Source of the DNA: Corynebacterium comes
GTDB taxonomy: Bacteria > Actinomycetota > Actinomycetes > Mycobacteriales > Mycobacteriaceae
Assembly (NCBI RefSeq): GCF_009734405.1
Contig: NZ_CP046453.1
Span: 1,488,001 to 1,552,000, forward strand
Direction: 5' to 3'
Length of the DNA stretch: 64,000 nt
The notes beneath the pieces were generated by a model. That model did no database searches and had not been told where the DNA came from. It saw only the letters and a program-made list of their open reading frames with translations. Each line of letters starts with the position of its first letter. The first letter of the stretch is position 1. This document shows, piece after piece, positions 53,303 through 62,935 of this stretch. The translations under genes and the position numbers were made by a program.

Positions 53303-54352
53303 CTAATGCAGGCCGAGAGTGCCCTCCGGCGGTTCCAGACCCAGGTGGCGCCAGGCCGAGGCGGTGGCGACGCGCCCCCGGCCGGTGCGGGCGACCAGGC
53401 CAGCGCGGACGAGGTAGGGCTCACAGACCTCCTCGACGGTGCCGGGCTCCTCCCCCACTGCGATGGCCAGGGTGCTGACACCGACGGGGCCACCGCCGTG
53501 TCCACGGACCAGTGCGGAGAGAACCGCGCGGTCGAGTCGGTCGAGGCCGAGCTCATCGACGTCGAAGACCTGGAGCGCCCCCTGCGTGGCCGCAAGGTTG
53601 ATGTGGCCGTCACCGTTGACCTCGGCGAAGTCACGCACACGGCGGAGGAGCCGGTTGGCGATACGCGGTGTTCCGCGGGAGCGGGATGCGATCTCGACGG
53701 CGGCGTCCGGATCCATGGTCACGTCCATGATCCGGGCGGCACGGGTGACCACACGCGTCAGATCGTCGACGTCGTAGAACTCCATCTGCGCGGTGAAGCC
53801 GAACCGGTCACGCAGCGGGCCGGTGAGCATGCCTGACCGGGTCGTCGCCCCCACCAGCGTGAAGGGCGGCAACTCCAGAGGAATCGACGTGGCGCCCGGC
53901 CCCTTGCCCACGATGACGTCGATGCGGAAATCCTCCATCGCCATGTAGAGCATCTCCTCGGCGGGGCGGGCGATGCGGTGGATCTCGTCGATGAACAGGA
54001 CGTCACCCGCCATGAGGTTCGAGAGCATCGCCGCCAGATCACCCGCCCGCTCGAGTGCCGGACCGGAGGTCATGCGCAGGTTGGTGTTCAGCTCCTGCGC
54101 GATGATCATCGCCATCGTCGTCTTGCCCAGGCCGGGCGGGCCGCTGAGCAGGACGTGATCTGCCGTGACCCCGCGGTTCTTCGCGCCCGTGAGCACGAGC
54201 GAGAGCTGATTCCTCACCTTGCGCTGGCCGATGAACTCATCCAGGCTGCGCGGCCGCAGCGTCGTCTCAACGTCCTGCTCGCCGACCAGGAGCTGCGTAT
54301 CTACGTCGCGGTCCTCCGGCAGCGCGAACTCCGTCCGCTCCATGTCACTCAC
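53303..54352 (-). CDS. ruvB: Holliday junction branch migration helicase RuvB
   Basis: 349 residues, an AAA+ motor. Walker [16 protein letters not shown] is near 70-84, Walker [18 protein letters not shown] near 118-134, and sensor [21 protein letters not shown] near 165-185. A C-terminal winged helix ([17 protein letters not shown]) binds DNA. It lies 9 bp after ruvA. Confidence 0.97.
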   Translation of the reverse strand: MSDMERTEFALPEDRDVDTQLLVGEQDVETTLRPRSLDEFIGQRKVRNQLSLVLTGAKNRGVTADHVLLSGPPGLGKTTMAMIIAQELNTNLRMTSGPALERAGDLAAMLSNLMAGDVLFIDEIHRIARPAEEMLYMAMEDFRIDVIVGKGPGATSIPLELPPFTLVGATTRSGMLTGPLRDRFGFTAQMEFYDVDDLTRVVTRAARIMDVTMDPDAAVEIASRSRGTPRIANRLLRRVRDFAEVNGDGHINLAATQGALQVFDVDELGLDRLDRAVLSALVRGHGGGPVGVSTLAIAVGEEPGTVEEVCEPYLVRAGLVARTGRGRVATASAWRHLGLEPPEGTLGLH

Positions 54353-54361
54353 GTCCCTGAC

Positions 54362-54970
54362 CTACTTCCTGCCGAGCCCGGTCAGTGCCGCGCGCAGCGC
54401 AGCGGCGGTGTCCAGCCCGGGGTTCTCCGCCAGGACGCCCTCGACGACCGGTTGCGCGACCCTGTCGGGGAAGCCCAACCCGATGAGCGCATCGGTCACC
54501 TGCTCCGCGACGACCGCGGCGCCGGTGGGCAACGGCGGTGTCAGCACGCTCTCGGGCTGCGCCGGCACGAACGCGGCGACCTTGTCCTTGAGCTCCAGAA
54601 TCAGACGCTCCGCCATCCGCTTGCCCACACCGGGGATGCGTTGGAGTGCCTTCGAGTCTTCGCCCGCGATGGCCCGGGAGAGATCACCGGCATCGAACAC
54701 GGACAGGGAGGCCACGGCCAGGCGCGGGCCGAGGCCCGTGACCGACTGCAGCAGGTGGAACATCGCGCGGTCCTCGCCCGAGCTGAAGCCGTGGAGGATG
54801 TGGGCGTCCTCGCGCACGATGAGGCTGGTGAGGATCATCGACTCCTCGCCGCGACGCAGGGTGGCCAGCGTCGCGGGCGTGGCCTCGACGCGGTAGCCCA
54901 CGCCGGCGCACTCGATGACGGCATGGTCCAATTCGATGCCGATGACGGTGCCACGCAGGGAGGCAATCAT
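54362..54970 (-). CDS. ruvA: Holliday junction helicase subunit RuvA
   Basis: 202 residues. Start [20 protein letters not shown] is the typical RuvA N-terminus, followed by the helix-hairpin-helix pair (LLQSVTGLGPRLAVASLS and LQRIPGVGKRMAERLILEL). The C-terminal RuvB-binding domain is ALIGLGFPDRVAQPVVEGVL. The start shares one base with the ruvC stop. An upstream in-frame start only extends into ruvC. Confidence 0.96.
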   Translation of the reverse strand: MIASLRGTVIGIELDHAVIECAGVGYRVEATPATLATLRRGEESMILTSLIVREDAHILHGFSSGEDRAMFHLLQSVTGLGPRLAVASLSVFDAGDLSRAIAGEDSKALQRIPGVGKRMAERLILELKDKVAAFVPAQPESVLTPPLPTGAAVVAEQVTDALIGLGFPDRVAQPVVEGVLAENPGLDTAAALRAALTGLGRK

Positions 54971-55503
54971 TACTTCGCTCCTTCGGAGTTGAGCAGTGCG
55001 GCGGTGCGGGCCAGCATGGGGGCACGCCAGCAATGACACACCGCCAACGCCAGGGCATCTGCGGCATCGGCCGGCTTGGGTGGTTCGGTGAGTCCCAGAA
55101 TCCGGGTGATCATGGTGGTCATCTGGTTCTTGTCTGCCCGCCCGTTCCCGGAGATCGCCTTCTTGACCTCGGAGGGCGTGTACATGTGCACCGGGATCCC
55201 GCGCTGCGCGGCAGCCAGGACCAGCACCCCGGAGGCGTGGGCGGTGTGGATGACCGTGGAGACGTTACCGCGTTCAAACACCCGCTCGACGGCGACGACG
55301 TCCGGGCGGTAGTCATCCATCCACTGATTGACGCCGGTGGACAGACGCAGGAGCCGCTCAGCCAGGTCCGCGGTCGCCGGAGTACGGACGATGCCGACTG
55401 CGACCGGGACCACGGCCCGACCATGACCCGCCTGGACCACGGACAGGCCGCAGCGGGTCAGGCCTGGATCGATCCCCATGACCCGTAGTCCGTTGAGCTT
55501 CAC
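54970..55503 (-). CDS. ruvC: Holliday junction endonuclease RuvC
   Basis: 177 residues. Catalytic acids lie in [12 protein letters not shown] near 10-21, [10 protein letters not shown] near 71-80 and the [12 protein letters not shown] segment near 142-153. It resolves four-way junctions with RuvAB. It is first of the ruvC-ruvA-ruvB operon, 67 bp after yebC. Confidence 0.96.
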   Translation of the reverse strand: MKLNGLRVMGIDPGLTRCGLSVVQAGHGRAVVPVAVGIVRTPATADLAERLLRLSTGVNQWMDDYRPDVVAVERVFERGNVSTVIHTAHASGVLVLAAAQRGIPVHMYTPSEVKKAISGNGRADKNQMTTMITRILGLTEPPKPADAADALALAVCHCWRAPMLARTAALLNSEGAK

Positions 55504-55570
55504 TGCGTCGCCCGTCCCTTTCTGTGTGCCTTCACCCCCAACTTATAGCACACACGTCCGAAAGTGGAGT

Positions 55571-56323
55571 TCAGGCGTCCAACGCGGCGATGACCTCGTC
55601 GGACAGATCCATGTTGGTGTACACGTTCTGCACGTCGTCGGAGTCCTCCAGAGCCTCGATGAGCCTGATCATCTTCCTGGCGCCCTCGACATCCAACGGC
55701 ACCTCCACGGAGGCGCGGAAGTCCTGATCCGAGTCGTCGACCTCGATTCCGGCCTCCTCCAGCGCCTCCTTGACCGCCTCAAGGTCGGTGGGTGCGCAGA
55801 CGACCTCGAACTTCTCACCCAGGTCGTTGACCTCCTCCGCGCCGGCATCCAGAACCGCCATGAGCACGTCGTCCTCGGCGAGCTCGCCCTTGTTCACCAG
55901 GACGATGCCGGTACGGGTGAACATGTAGGCGACAGAGCCGGACTCACCCAGGTTGCCGCCGTTCTTGGACATGGCGGTGCGCACCTCGGTGGCTGCGCGG
56001 TTGCGGTTGTCGGTCAGGCACTCGATGAGGACGGCCACACCGTTGGGGCCGTAGCCCTCGTAGGTGATGTTCTCCCAGTTGGATCCGCCCTCCTCCTCAC
56101 CGGCACCGCGCTTGCGGGCACGCTCGATGTTGTCGCTGGGGACGGAGGCCTTCTTGGCCTTCTTGATCATGTCGTCGAGCGTCGGGTTGCCGGCCGGATC
56201 GCCGCCGCCCATCCGGGCTGCGACCTCGATGTTCTTGATCGCCTTGGCCCATTCCTTGCTGCGCTTGGCGTCGTTCGCAGCCTTCTTGTGCTTCGTGGTC
56301 GCCCACTTTGAGTGCCCTGCCAT
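55571..56323 (-). CDS. yebC: YebC/PmpR-family regulator
   Basis: 250 residues, full length. The start [21 protein letters not shown] is the family signature; an in-frame ATG 24 nt upstream is less likely. [20 protein letters not shown] near 127-146 and the acidic central domain are typical. Members act as transcription regulators, and recent work links them to ribosome stalling at polyproline. It precedes ruvC. Confidence 0.94.
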   Translation of the reverse strand: MAGHSKWATTKHKKAANDAKRSKEWAKAIKNIEVAARMGGGDPAGNPTLDDMIKKAKKASVPSDNIERARKRGAGEEEGGSNWENITYEGYGPNGVAVLIECLTDNRNRAATEVRTAMSKNGGNLGESGSVAYMFTRTGIVLVNKGELAEDDVLMAVLDAGAEEVNDLGEKFEVVCAPTDLEAVKEALEEAGIEVDDSDQDFRASVEVPLDVEGARKMIRLIEALEDSDDVQNVYTNMDLSDEVIAALDA

Positions 56324-56440
56324 CGGATCCCTTTCTTCCAGCCCCACCTGTCCTCCTGCGCGCTCAACCCCACCGTCGATAAGGGCGAGGGAGCGGGCAA
56401 CGCAGAGTAGGCGGGGACATCGGCTGACTTGACTCGCCCG

Positions 56441-56446
56441 ATTATA
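56441..56446 (-). promoter_or_regulatory. Consensus -10 box upstream of yebC
   Basis: A perfect TATAAT on the minus strand about 118 bp upstream of the yebC start and 23 bp past the tesB stop. The -35 region is poor. It suggests independent transcription of yebC-ruvCAB. Confidence 0.5.
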
Positions 56447-56468
56447 CGCAGCGCATCACGTCATCCTG

Positions 56469-57329
56469 CTATTTCTCCTGAACGCGCTTCATCGGGACCG
56501 ATTCCCCACCCTCGCGCAGGGTGCGCGTGAGTCCCTCCTGGGTGACGATGGCCACGAGATTCCCCGCCCGGTCGAAGATCCTGCCGTGTGTCAGTGCGCG
56601 GCCGGCGGAGGCGGACGGGGACACCTGGTCGTAGAGCAGCCACTCGTCGGCGCGGAAGGGACGCAGGAACCACATGGCGTGGTCGAGACTGGCCATCTGC
56701 ACGGGATGGCCCGGATGCGGCACCAGCGAGGAATGTAGGAGGGTCATGTCCGACATGTAGGCCAGGGTGCAGATGTGGAAGGTCTCGTCGTCGGGAAGCG
56801 GACGTCGGGAACGGAACCAGACAACCTGCTGGCTGGGGCTGTACTTGTTGTGCTCGTAGGCCTCGGACGGGACGACGTGGATGTCCCAGTCGCCCCACTC
56901 CTCGAGCAGGTTACGGGAGGACCTGGGCAGGGTGGAGGGGTCGTCGGTGAGGGTTTCCGGCATCGGCACGTCCCGCATGCGGTCGGAGTGCTCCGGACCG
57001 ACGTCGTCACGACGATGGAAGCTGGCCTGCATGGAGAAGATCGTCTCCCCGTCCTGGACGGCGCGCACCTGGCGGGAGGAGAAGCTGCGGCCGTCGCGGA
57101 GCCGGTCCACGAGGAAGACCGTCGGCTCCGCCGACTTGCCCGGCGCGACGAAGTAGCCGTGGAGGGAGTGCACGGTCTTGTCCCCGTCGACGGTTTCGGT
57201 CGCGGCGACGAGGGCCTGCGCCGCCACCTGTCCGCCGAACGTGCGGGTGAGTGCGGATTCCACCGCCGGACCGCGGTAGATGTCATTGTCTATGCGTTCC
57301 AGTCCGAGGATGTACTCGATCTGCCTCAT
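56469..57329 (-). CDS. tesB: Acyl-CoA thioesterase II
   Basis: 286 residues, a double hot-dog thioesterase that hydrolyses medium/long acyl-CoA. Family segments are FGGQVAAQALVAATETVDGDKTVHSLHGYFV near 30-60, VQMASLDHAMWFLRPFRADEWLLYDQ near 211-236 with the catalytic Asp, and GRIFDRAGNLVAIVTQEGL near 250-268. Length is typical. It is divergent from the DUF3817 gene. Confidence 0.93.
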   Translation of the reverse strand: MRQIEYILGLERIDNDIYRGPAVESALTRTFGGQVAAQALVAATETVDGDKTVHSLHGYFVAPGKSAEPTVFLVDRLRDGRSFSSRQVRAVQDGETIFSMQASFHRRDDVGPEHSDRMRDVPMPETLTDDPSTLPRSSRNLLEEWGDWDIHVVPSEAYEHNKYSPSQQVVWFRSRRPLPDDETFHICTLAYMSDMTLLHSSLVPHPGHPVQMASLDHAMWFLRPFRADEWLLYDQVSPSASAGRALTHGRIFDRAGNLVAIVTQEGLTRTLREGGESVPMKRVQEK

Positions 57330-57454
57330 GTGTCACCTTTCCCTGCGGGTTGTTAACGGAAACCTTACCCAGGCCCCGAAAATCAACCGCCCGGTTGACC
57401 CCAGTTCCCTGCGGACGGGCCCCCGTCGACTCTCGTCATCGTGTGTATCCCCGG

Positions 57455-57460
57455 TAGCAT
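57455..57460 (+). promoter_or_regulatory. -10 box of a leaderless promoter (DUF3817 gene)
   Basis: TAGCAT lies 8 nt before the ATG at 57469 with no ribosome site between, the corynebacterial leaderless format. Confidence 0.55.
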
Positions 57461-57468
57461 CAGGGCCC

Positions 57469-57981
57469 ATGACCACGACCACCCAGCCCACCACCAGCCA
57501 CAGGCTGACCCCCAAAAAATTCCACCGTTTCGCCGCGCTCACGGAGATGGTGACCTGGTCCCTGCTGATCATCGGCATGATCCTCAAGTACTCGGGTGTC
57601 ACCGAGGCCTTCACCCCCATCGCCGGCGGAATCCACGGCTTCGGCTTCCTCATGTTCCTGGCCATCACGACGCTGCTGTGGATCAACAACCGCTGGTCCT
57701 TCGGCCAGGGCGTGGTCGGACTGGCGGTCTCCATCGTCCCCTTCGCTGCGTGGCCCTTCACCATGTGGGCAGACCGCAAGGGCCTGCTGGAGGGCGGCTG
57801 GCGCTTCGCCGGTGCAGACGAGCAGCCCCGCACCCTGCCGGAGAAGGTCCTGGCCCAGTTCGTGCGTCACCCGGCCCGCTCCATCGTGTTCCTGCTGATC
57901 GCGATCGCGCTCGTGTTCACGGCGCTGCTGCTGATCGGCCAGCCCTATGATCCGGACGCCATCGCGGACCGCGTGAACTAG
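57469..57981 (+). CDS. DUF3817-type integral membrane protein
   Basis: 170 residues. FAALTEMVTWSLLIIGMILKY near 20-40 is the DUF3817 signature. Further helices are GIHGFGFLMFLAITTLLW, GVVGLAVSIVPFAAWPFTMWA and a C-terminal helix (SIVFLLIAIALVFTALLLI), four in all. Function unknown. A T-rich terminator follows, so it is monocistronic. Confidence 0.82.
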   Translation: MTTTTQPTTSHRLTPKKFHRFAALTEMVTWSLLIIGMILKYSGVTEAFTPIAGGIHGFGFLMFLAITTLLWINNRWSFGQGVVGLAVSIVPFAAWPFTMWADRKGLLEGGWRFAGADEQPRTLPEKVLAQFVRHPARSIVFLLIAIALVFTALLLIGQPYDPDAIADRVN

Positions 57982-57999
57982 GCGCTCTGAAACGAGGGA

Positions 58000-58034
58000 A
58001 TCCACGCCCGGCATGTGCCGGGCGTGGATTTTTT
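58000..58034 (+). terminator. Terminator of the DUF3817 gene
   Basis: Arms ATCCACGCCCGG and its complement around a short loop, followed by TTTTTT. It lies 18 bp past the stop. Confidence 0.92.
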
Positions 58035-58150
58035 CCGCTCCGGGGGCCGGGTGGGTGCAGTTCCCGCTGTTTAGAGTGGTGACGCCCCGAGATCATCGGG
58101 CGGGTGCTCGGGCACGGGTTGATTGCCCGGTTTTTTCATTCCGGGCGGGA

Positions 58151-58156
58151 TAGGAT
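58151..58156 (+). promoter_or_regulatory. -10 box of a leaderless promoter (GT87 gene)
   Basis: TAGGAT lies 6 nt before GTG 58163, with no ribosome site; consistent with leaderless initiation. Confidence 0.55.
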
Positions 58157-58162
58157 CTCCCG

Positions 58163-59362
58163 GTGCGCAGATTATCCCCGGTACCTCTCTTATGGTTGGG
58201 ATGGGTGGTGGCCCGCCTGTTTCTCGTCCGTCTCATCCTGTCGGACCCTGAGCCGATCGGCGACGTGCGCTACTACCGCCTCGGCCTGTTCGGCGATGAT
58301 CCGACGGCCATGACCGAGTACCCGGACGCCGGCGTCTGGCCCGTGCGTCTGCTCGGTCAGATCACGGGGCCGGATGAGATGAGCTTTCTCATCGGTTTCG
58401 CCGTGATGATGGCGCTTCTCGACGCCGCCTTCCTCGGCCTCCTCCTGATCTTCGGCCGCGAACGCAGGTTGCACGCCGCGTGGTTCTGGGTGGTCTTCGG
58501 GGTGGCCGCGGGGCAGGTGTTCTGGCTGCGTCTGGATCTCTTCCCCGGCGTCCTGGTGGGCCTGTTCGCGGCGTTGTTGTTCCTGCGTCCGACCTGGGCG
58601 GCGGCGGTACTGGCGTTGGCGACGGCGGTGAAACTGTGGCCCGGGGTGCTCGCCGCGGGGCTGGTCGGCGGGATCCGTCGGACGGACACGTGGCTGCGCG
58701 TGACCGTCTTCTTCGGCACCCTCGCCGCCCTGGTGGGCGTCACATGGGCTACGTCGGGCCTCGACCGCCTGCTCAGCCCGCTCACCTACCAGGGTGACCG
58801 TGGCATCCAGATCGAGTCGCTGGCGGCCACTCCGTTCCTCATCAACGCGTACCGCCGGCCCGGTGAGTACTCGACGGGTTACGCGTCGTCGAAGAGCTTC
58901 GAGATCACCGGCCCCGGGACGGACGTGGCGGCCACGCTCGCCGACGCCGCCATGGTCGCCGTCCTGATCCTCGCCGTGGCGTGGGCCGGGCGGAACCTTG
59001 TGACCGGCCGCTGGCGTCCGGAGACCACGCTGGCGTTCTCGCTGCTGCTGGTTCTGCTGCTGATCATCACGAACAAGGTGTTCTCGCCGCAGTACATCGT
59101 CTGGGCGGGTCCTCTTCTCGCGGTGGCCCTCTACGCCACGCGCTCCCGGCTGGTTCCGGTGATGGCGGTGCTGACCGTGGTCACGGCGGCTCTGGGCACC
59201 TGGATCTACCCCTTCAACTACGACCCTCTGTGGGTTGACCCCGCCACCGCCGCCACCGAGATCACCGTCCTGGCTGTGCGCAACGGCCTCGTCGTCGTCC
59301 TCACGCTGCTGGCTACCGCATGGCTGGTTCAGGAGAGCCGTCGGACGTACGGGCCTCGGTGA
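58163..59362 (+). CDS. Polytopic membrane glycosyltransferase, GT87/DUF2029-like
   Basis: 399 residues with about nine to ten transmembrane helices. An acidic outer-loop segment GDVRYYRLGLFGDDP near 33-47 fits the catalytic loop of GT-C polyprenol-phosphate-mannose-dependent transferases. WAAAVLALATAVKLWPGVL near 149-167 and NKVFSPQYIVWAGPL near 308-322 are typical of the GT87 family, which adds mannose to lipoglycans in corynebacteria. The exact acceptor is not deducible. It is convergent with a frameshifted membrane-protein gene, overlapping it by about 50 bp. Confidence 0.8.
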   Translation: MRRLSPVPLLWLGWVVARLFLVRLILSDPEPIGDVRYYRLGLFGDDPTAMTEYPDAGVWPVRLLGQITGPDEMSFLIGFAVMMALLDAAFLGLLLIFGRERRLHAAWFWVVFGVAAGQVFWLRLDLFPGVLVGLFAALLFLRPTWAAAVLALATAVKLWPGVLAAGLVGGIRRTDTWLRVTVFFGTLAALVGVTWATSGLDRLLSPLTYQGDRGIQIESLAATPFLINAYRRPGEYSTGYASSKSFEITGPGTDVAATLADAAMVAVLILAVAWAGRNLVTGRWRPETTLAFSLLLVLLLIITNKVFSPQYIVWAGPLLAVALYATRSRLVPVMAVLTVVTAALGTWIYPFNYDPLWVDPATAATEITVLAVRNGLVVVLTLLATAWLVQESRRTYGPR

Positions 59363-59815
59363 CCGTGCCCGGGCTGCACGAGCCGTCGACGCAGCCGTCG
59401 AGCTTCGAACGCCATCTGACGATGACCGACGCCAGCAGCAGCCCGAGGGACATCACGGCGACGTAGGGCTGAGCGGGGCCCACAGGCCCATCGCGCCGGA
59501 CGTGCCGAGGGCCAGGAGCACGAGCTTGTTGCACACCGGGCAGGCCACCGCGAACCACGCGGCGAACACCCCCACGCTCATCATCGTTCCGCGTTCCGGT
59601 TTCTCCTCCCCGTCGCCGCGACCGATGCTGAACCAGGCGCCGGTGAGCAGTGCCGTAGCGCCGAGCACCGGGTACTCCCACCACCGCACCGGCACTTCGC
59701 GCCCGAAGACCGGATTCGGGATGATGTCGGTGGGCACCCCGATGAGCAGAACCGTCAGCGCGGCCGCGAGGAGCCCGTAGAGGGGGAGGATGGTCCGGCC
59801 GCGCCACGTGAACAT
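59313..59815 (-). pseudogene. Small membrane protein gene with a frameshift
   Basis: From ATG 59815 the frame encodes MFTWRGRTILPLYGLLAAALTVLL, then WWEYPVLGATALLTGAWFSIG and FAAWFAVACPVCNKLVLLALG, a protein with three to four helices and a CPVC motif. It stops at 59453 just after GLWAP. In the neighbouring frame the missing end continues QPYVAVMSLGLLLASVIVRW, clearly another helix. A one-base loss in the GGGCCCC run at about 59475-59481 explains the break. It may be a true mutation or an assembly error; the repaired protein would have about 167 residues. Confidence 0.65.
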
Positions 59816-59854
59816 GCACCCATGATGTCAATACCCTGGCAGGTATGCAAGGGG

Positions 59855-60304
59855 TCAGGAGTAGTAGGCGAAGAACTCCGGCAACGGCGCGGTGCCGCCC
59901 AGACGCAGGAGCCTGACGGAGGGGCGCAGCCGCAGATCACGGGTATCGGCCACTGCATCGTTGTAGAAGCGGTGGGCCAGTTGGACACGGACCTCCGCGT
60001 CGACGAGCTGAGCGGGCAGCTCAGTGCCCAACGGGACCAGCGCGTCGGAGAGATCACGCTCGCGGGCGGCCCGTTCCTGGAACGCGTTGTGCAGGAGCGA
60101 TTCCGCCTCCGCAGCCGAAGCGAGGGGCTGTGTGCCGGGCAGGAGTGCCGCGATGACGGCCGCCCGACGGTCCAGAGCCGCCTGCAGTGCCGCCAGGGCG
60201 GCGTCGGTCCGGATGTGCAGCCGGTTGAGTCGCTGCGCAGTGTAGAACGCCCACAGTGCCACGGCGGTGATGACGATCGCCAGCAGGATCCACCAGATCA
60301 TCAC
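59855..60304 (-). CDS. Membrane-anchored hypothetical protein of the pimA operon
   Basis: 149 residues. One N-terminal helix (IWWILLAIVITAVALWAFY, about 3-21) is followed by a long alpha-helical cytoplasmic or outer part rich in Ala, Arg and Glu. NRLHIRTDAALAALQAALDRRAAVIAAL and the later AHRFYNDAVADTRDLR resemble the LemA-type helical pattern (N-x-x-V-x-D-x-R). The stop codon of pimA overlaps the ATG by 4 nt, so it is part of the thrS-HIT-pgsA-patA-pimA run. Function unknown. Confidence 0.7.
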   Translation of the reverse strand: MMIWWILLAIVITAVALWAFYTAQRLNRLHIRTDAALAALQAALDRRAAVIAALLPGTQPLASAAEAESLLHNAFQERAARERDLSDALVPLGTELPAQLVDAEVRVQLAHRFYNDAVADTRDLRLRPSVRLLRLGGTAPLPEFFAYYS

Positions 60305-61380
60305 TCCACCCCCACCACGGTGCCGTCGGCGACGGTCTCGTAGACGGTGAGCACGTCCCGGGCGACGGTGTCCCAGTCGAAGCGCCGGGCACGCCGCTCA
60401 CCAGCGGCGATGAGTTCGGCGCGCGTCGCGGGGGCGTCGATGAGCAGGCGGAGCTTGTCCGCGAGGTCCTCCGCATTGCCCATCTCGAAGAGGAGGCCGG
60501 CGCCGTCAATCACGGCGGCGAAGGCCTCGAGGTCACTGGCGACAACCGCGCAACCCGCGGCCATCGCCTCGACGAGCACGATGCCGAAGCTCTCGCCACC
60601 GGTGTTGGGGGCGACGTAGATGTCGGCCCGCCCCAGGATCTCGGTCTTCTCCTCGTCGCTGATCCGGCCGACGAAGTCCACACCCGGGACGTGTCGCTCA
60701 CGACCACCCCCGATGACGGTCACACGGACCTCGCGGTCGAGCAGCTCAAGTGCGCGCAGGAGAATGTCCAGACCCTTGCGGGGCTCATCCAGTCGACCGA
60801 GGAAGACGAGCTCCACGGGGCCCTCCGCCGCATCCCGGGACCGACGGGCGGCCGCGAAACTGGCGGTGTCCACCCCGTTGGGGATGAGCACCGGATCCCC
60901 ACCCAGCTGCTCCACCTGCCAGCGGCGCGCCATCTCCGACACGGCGATGCCGCCACGGATCTTCTCCAGCGCCGGACGCAGCAGGGGCCGCGCGAACTGC
61001 AGCATGAACGACCCGGCCGAGGAGGCGTGATAGGTGGCCACGATCGGCCCCGTGGCCATCCGCAGCGCCACCAGGGAGTAGCTGGGGGAATTGGGCTCGT
61101 GGATGTGGAGGACGTCGAAACGTCCACGGGTGATGAACTCCCGGGCCTTCGCGTGCACCGCCGGCCCCAGCGAGAGCCTGGCGACGGAGCCGTTGTAGCG
61201 GATCGGCACGCTGCGCCCGCCCCGCGTGACGTAATCGGGAACCTCGGTGTGCCTGGACGCGGGGCCGAGCACCTGCACGTGATGGCCCTTCCCGATGAGC
61301 ACCTCCGCCAGGTCGAGGACATGCGCCTGCACTCCACCGGGCTGGTCGAAGGAGTACGGGCAGACGATGCCGATGCGCAC
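60301..61380 (-). CDS. pimA: Phosphatidylinositol mannosyltransferase PimA
   Basis: 359 residues, a GT4 glycosyltransferase that transfers mannose from GDP-mannose to phosphatidylinositol at the inner membrane face. The N-terminus MRIGIVCPYSFDQPGGVQAH and the segment HIHEPNSPSYSLVAL match PimA. The donor site includes GRLDEPRKGLDILLRAL near 206-222 and NTGGESFGIVLVEAMAAGC near 262-280 with the E-x7-E pair. The start is GTG 61380, sharing one base with the patA stop (TAGTG). Confidence 0.94.
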   Translation of the reverse strand: MRIGIVCPYSFDQPGGVQAHVLDLAEVLIGKGHHVQVLGPASRHTEVPDYVTRGGRSVPIRYNGSVARLSLGPAVHAKAREFITRGRFDVLHIHEPNSPSYSLVALRMATGPIVATYHASSAGSFMLQFARPLLRPALEKIRGGIAVSEMARRWQVEQLGGDPVLIPNGVDTASFAAARRSRDAAEGPVELVFLGRLDEPRKGLDILLRALELLDREVRVTVIGGGRERHVPGVDFVGRISDEEKTEILGRADIYVAPNTGGESFGIVLVEAMAAGCAVVASDLEAFAAVIDGAGLLFEMGNAEDLADKLRLLIDAPATRAELIAAGERRARRFDWDTVARDVLTVYETVADGTVVGVE

Positions 61381-62264
61381 TATCCCCCACCCCGGTTCGT
61401 GACGTCCGCGGGCCACAGCGGCTGCAGCATGTGCCAGTCGGTCGGGTGTGCAGCGATATTGGCGGCAAAGTGATCGGCGGTGCGCTGCACCGTGTCCTCG
61501 AGCGTATCCACGCAGATCTCCTCCGACACGGACAAACCCCAGCCGTCGTCGGTGAACCAGAGGTGCGCCACATGCAGTGCGGCCCCGGTGTCCATCGCCA
61601 GACGGGCGGGCCCGACCGGCATGGTGGTCTCCTCACCGAAGAAGTTGACCTTCACTCCCCTGCGTTTGAGGTCACGCTCCCCCACCAGGGCGACGATGCC
61701 GCCGGATTCCAGCACCTCGCGCAACCGTGGGTACGGGGATTTCCCACCGGCGTGTGCCAGCACCTCGATCCCCAGCGATTCCCGGTAGTCGACGAAGGCG
61801 TCGTAGAGCACCTCCGGCTTCAGCCGCTCCGCGACGGTGGTGACCCCGCCGTAGTGGCGCACGATGAACATGCCCGCCATGTCCCAGTTGCCCGAGTGCG
61901 GCAGGGCAAGAACCACCCCCCGGCCTGAGCGGTGGGAGGCGTCCAGGTGCTCGCGCCCGACGAAGCCCCGCATCAGGCGGGCATCGAGCTCCGGATCATC
62001 CATGATGGCCGGCAGGCGGAAGGCCTCCCGCCAGTAACGGGCGTAGGAACGCACCGAATTCCTCACCAGTTCCGCGGTGACGTTCTCGGCGCCCACCACC
62101 CGGGTGAGGTTCCGGCGCAGCATCTCCATGCCGTAACCGTGGTCAGAGGCGTGGTCCGCCCCGAGGGTGAAGAGCTTCTCCGCGACCTTGTCCGGCAGGT
62201 GGCGGACCAGCTTCCAGCCCGCCAGGTAGACCAGGGCCGCCGGATCCAGATCCCTCAACCTCAT
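61380..62264 (-). CDS. patA: Phosphatidylinositol mannoside acyltransferase
   Basis: 294 residues of the lysophospholipid acyltransferase/HtrB family. The catalytic H-x4-D motif is in ALPHSGNWDMAG near 126-137, and LVGERDLKRRGVKVNFFGEETTMPVGPARLA near 185-215 contains the second family motif. It acylates the mannose of PIM1. It overlaps pgsA by 4 nt and pimA by 1 nt. Confidence 0.92.
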   Translation of the reverse strand: MRLRDLDPAALVYLAGWKLVRHLPDKVAEKLFTLGADHASDHGYGMEMLRRNLTRVVGAENVTAELVRNSVRSYARYWREAFRLPAIMDDPELDARLMRGFVGREHLDASHRSGRGVVLALPHSGNWDMAGMFIVRHYGGVTTVAERLKPEVLYDAFVDYRESLGIEVLAHAGGKSPYPRLREVLESGGIVALVGERDLKRRGVKVNFFGEETTMPVGPARLAMDTGAALHVAHLWFTDDGWGLSVSEEICVDTLEDTVQRTADHFAANIAAHPTDWHMLQPLWPADVTNRGGG

Positions 62265-62935
62265 CGGGCGTTGGCCTCCTGGGGATCAGAATCCCGGGCG
62301 CCCGGCGGCGGGGCGATGTGGTCATCGGCCTGTGAGTCACGCGACGCCATGTACAGGCGCTGCACCACGGTGTACACCGAGCCCGCAGCCAGGACCCAGA
62401 TCGCCACATCGACGGCATACGGCACACCCAGGCCCTGCAGTCCGATACCCGTCAGGCCGATGATCAGGCGTTCCGGACGCTCGATCAGACCTCCGACGAT
62501 ACTGAAACCGCTGGCCTCACCGCGCGCCTTGACATAGCTGATCACCTGGGAGCCCACCAGCACCACGAGGGAGGCGACGATCAGCGAAGGGTGCGGCTGA
62601 TAGCTGAAGATCAGCCACCACGTGATCGCCGCGAACAGCGCACCGTCGGTGATGCGGTCACACGTGGCGTCGAGGGTCGCGCCGAACTTCGTCCCCCCGC
62701 CACGCAGACGCGCCATCGTGCCGTCGATCAGGTCGAAGGCGACGAAGACACCGGACGTCACCGCGGCCCACACCAGGTGACCGCTCGGGATGAGCGCCAC
62801 GGCGATGCCCGCGGCGACCACGGCTCCGATGACCGTCACCATGTTGGGGGTCAGGCCCAACCGCAGCAGGCCACGCGCCACGGGCTCCACGATGACCGAC
62901 GCCGAACGACGACCGTGGGTGCTAAGCACCGGCAA
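62261..62935 (-). CDS. pgsA: Phosphatidylinositol phosphate synthase
   Basis: 224 residues, a CDP-alcohol phosphatidyltransferase with about six helices. The family motif D-G-x2-A-R-x8-G-x3-D-x3-D is complete: DGTMARLRGGG followed by FGATLDATCD near 70-92. In actinobacteria the enzyme joins CDP-diacylglycerol to inositol phosphate, the first step toward PIMs, which fits the neighbours patA and pimA. Confidence 0.92.
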   Translation of the reverse strand: MPVLSTHGRRSASVIVEPVARGLLRLGLTPNMVTVIGAVVAAGIAVALIPSGHLVWAAVTSGVFVAFDLIDGTMARLRGGGTKFGATLDATCDRITDGALFAAITWWLIFSYQPHPSLIVASLVVLVGSQVISYVKARGEASGFSIVGGLIERPERLIIGLTGIGLQGLGVPYAVDVAIWVLAAGSVYTVVQRLYMASRDSQADDHIAPPPGARDSDPQEANAR

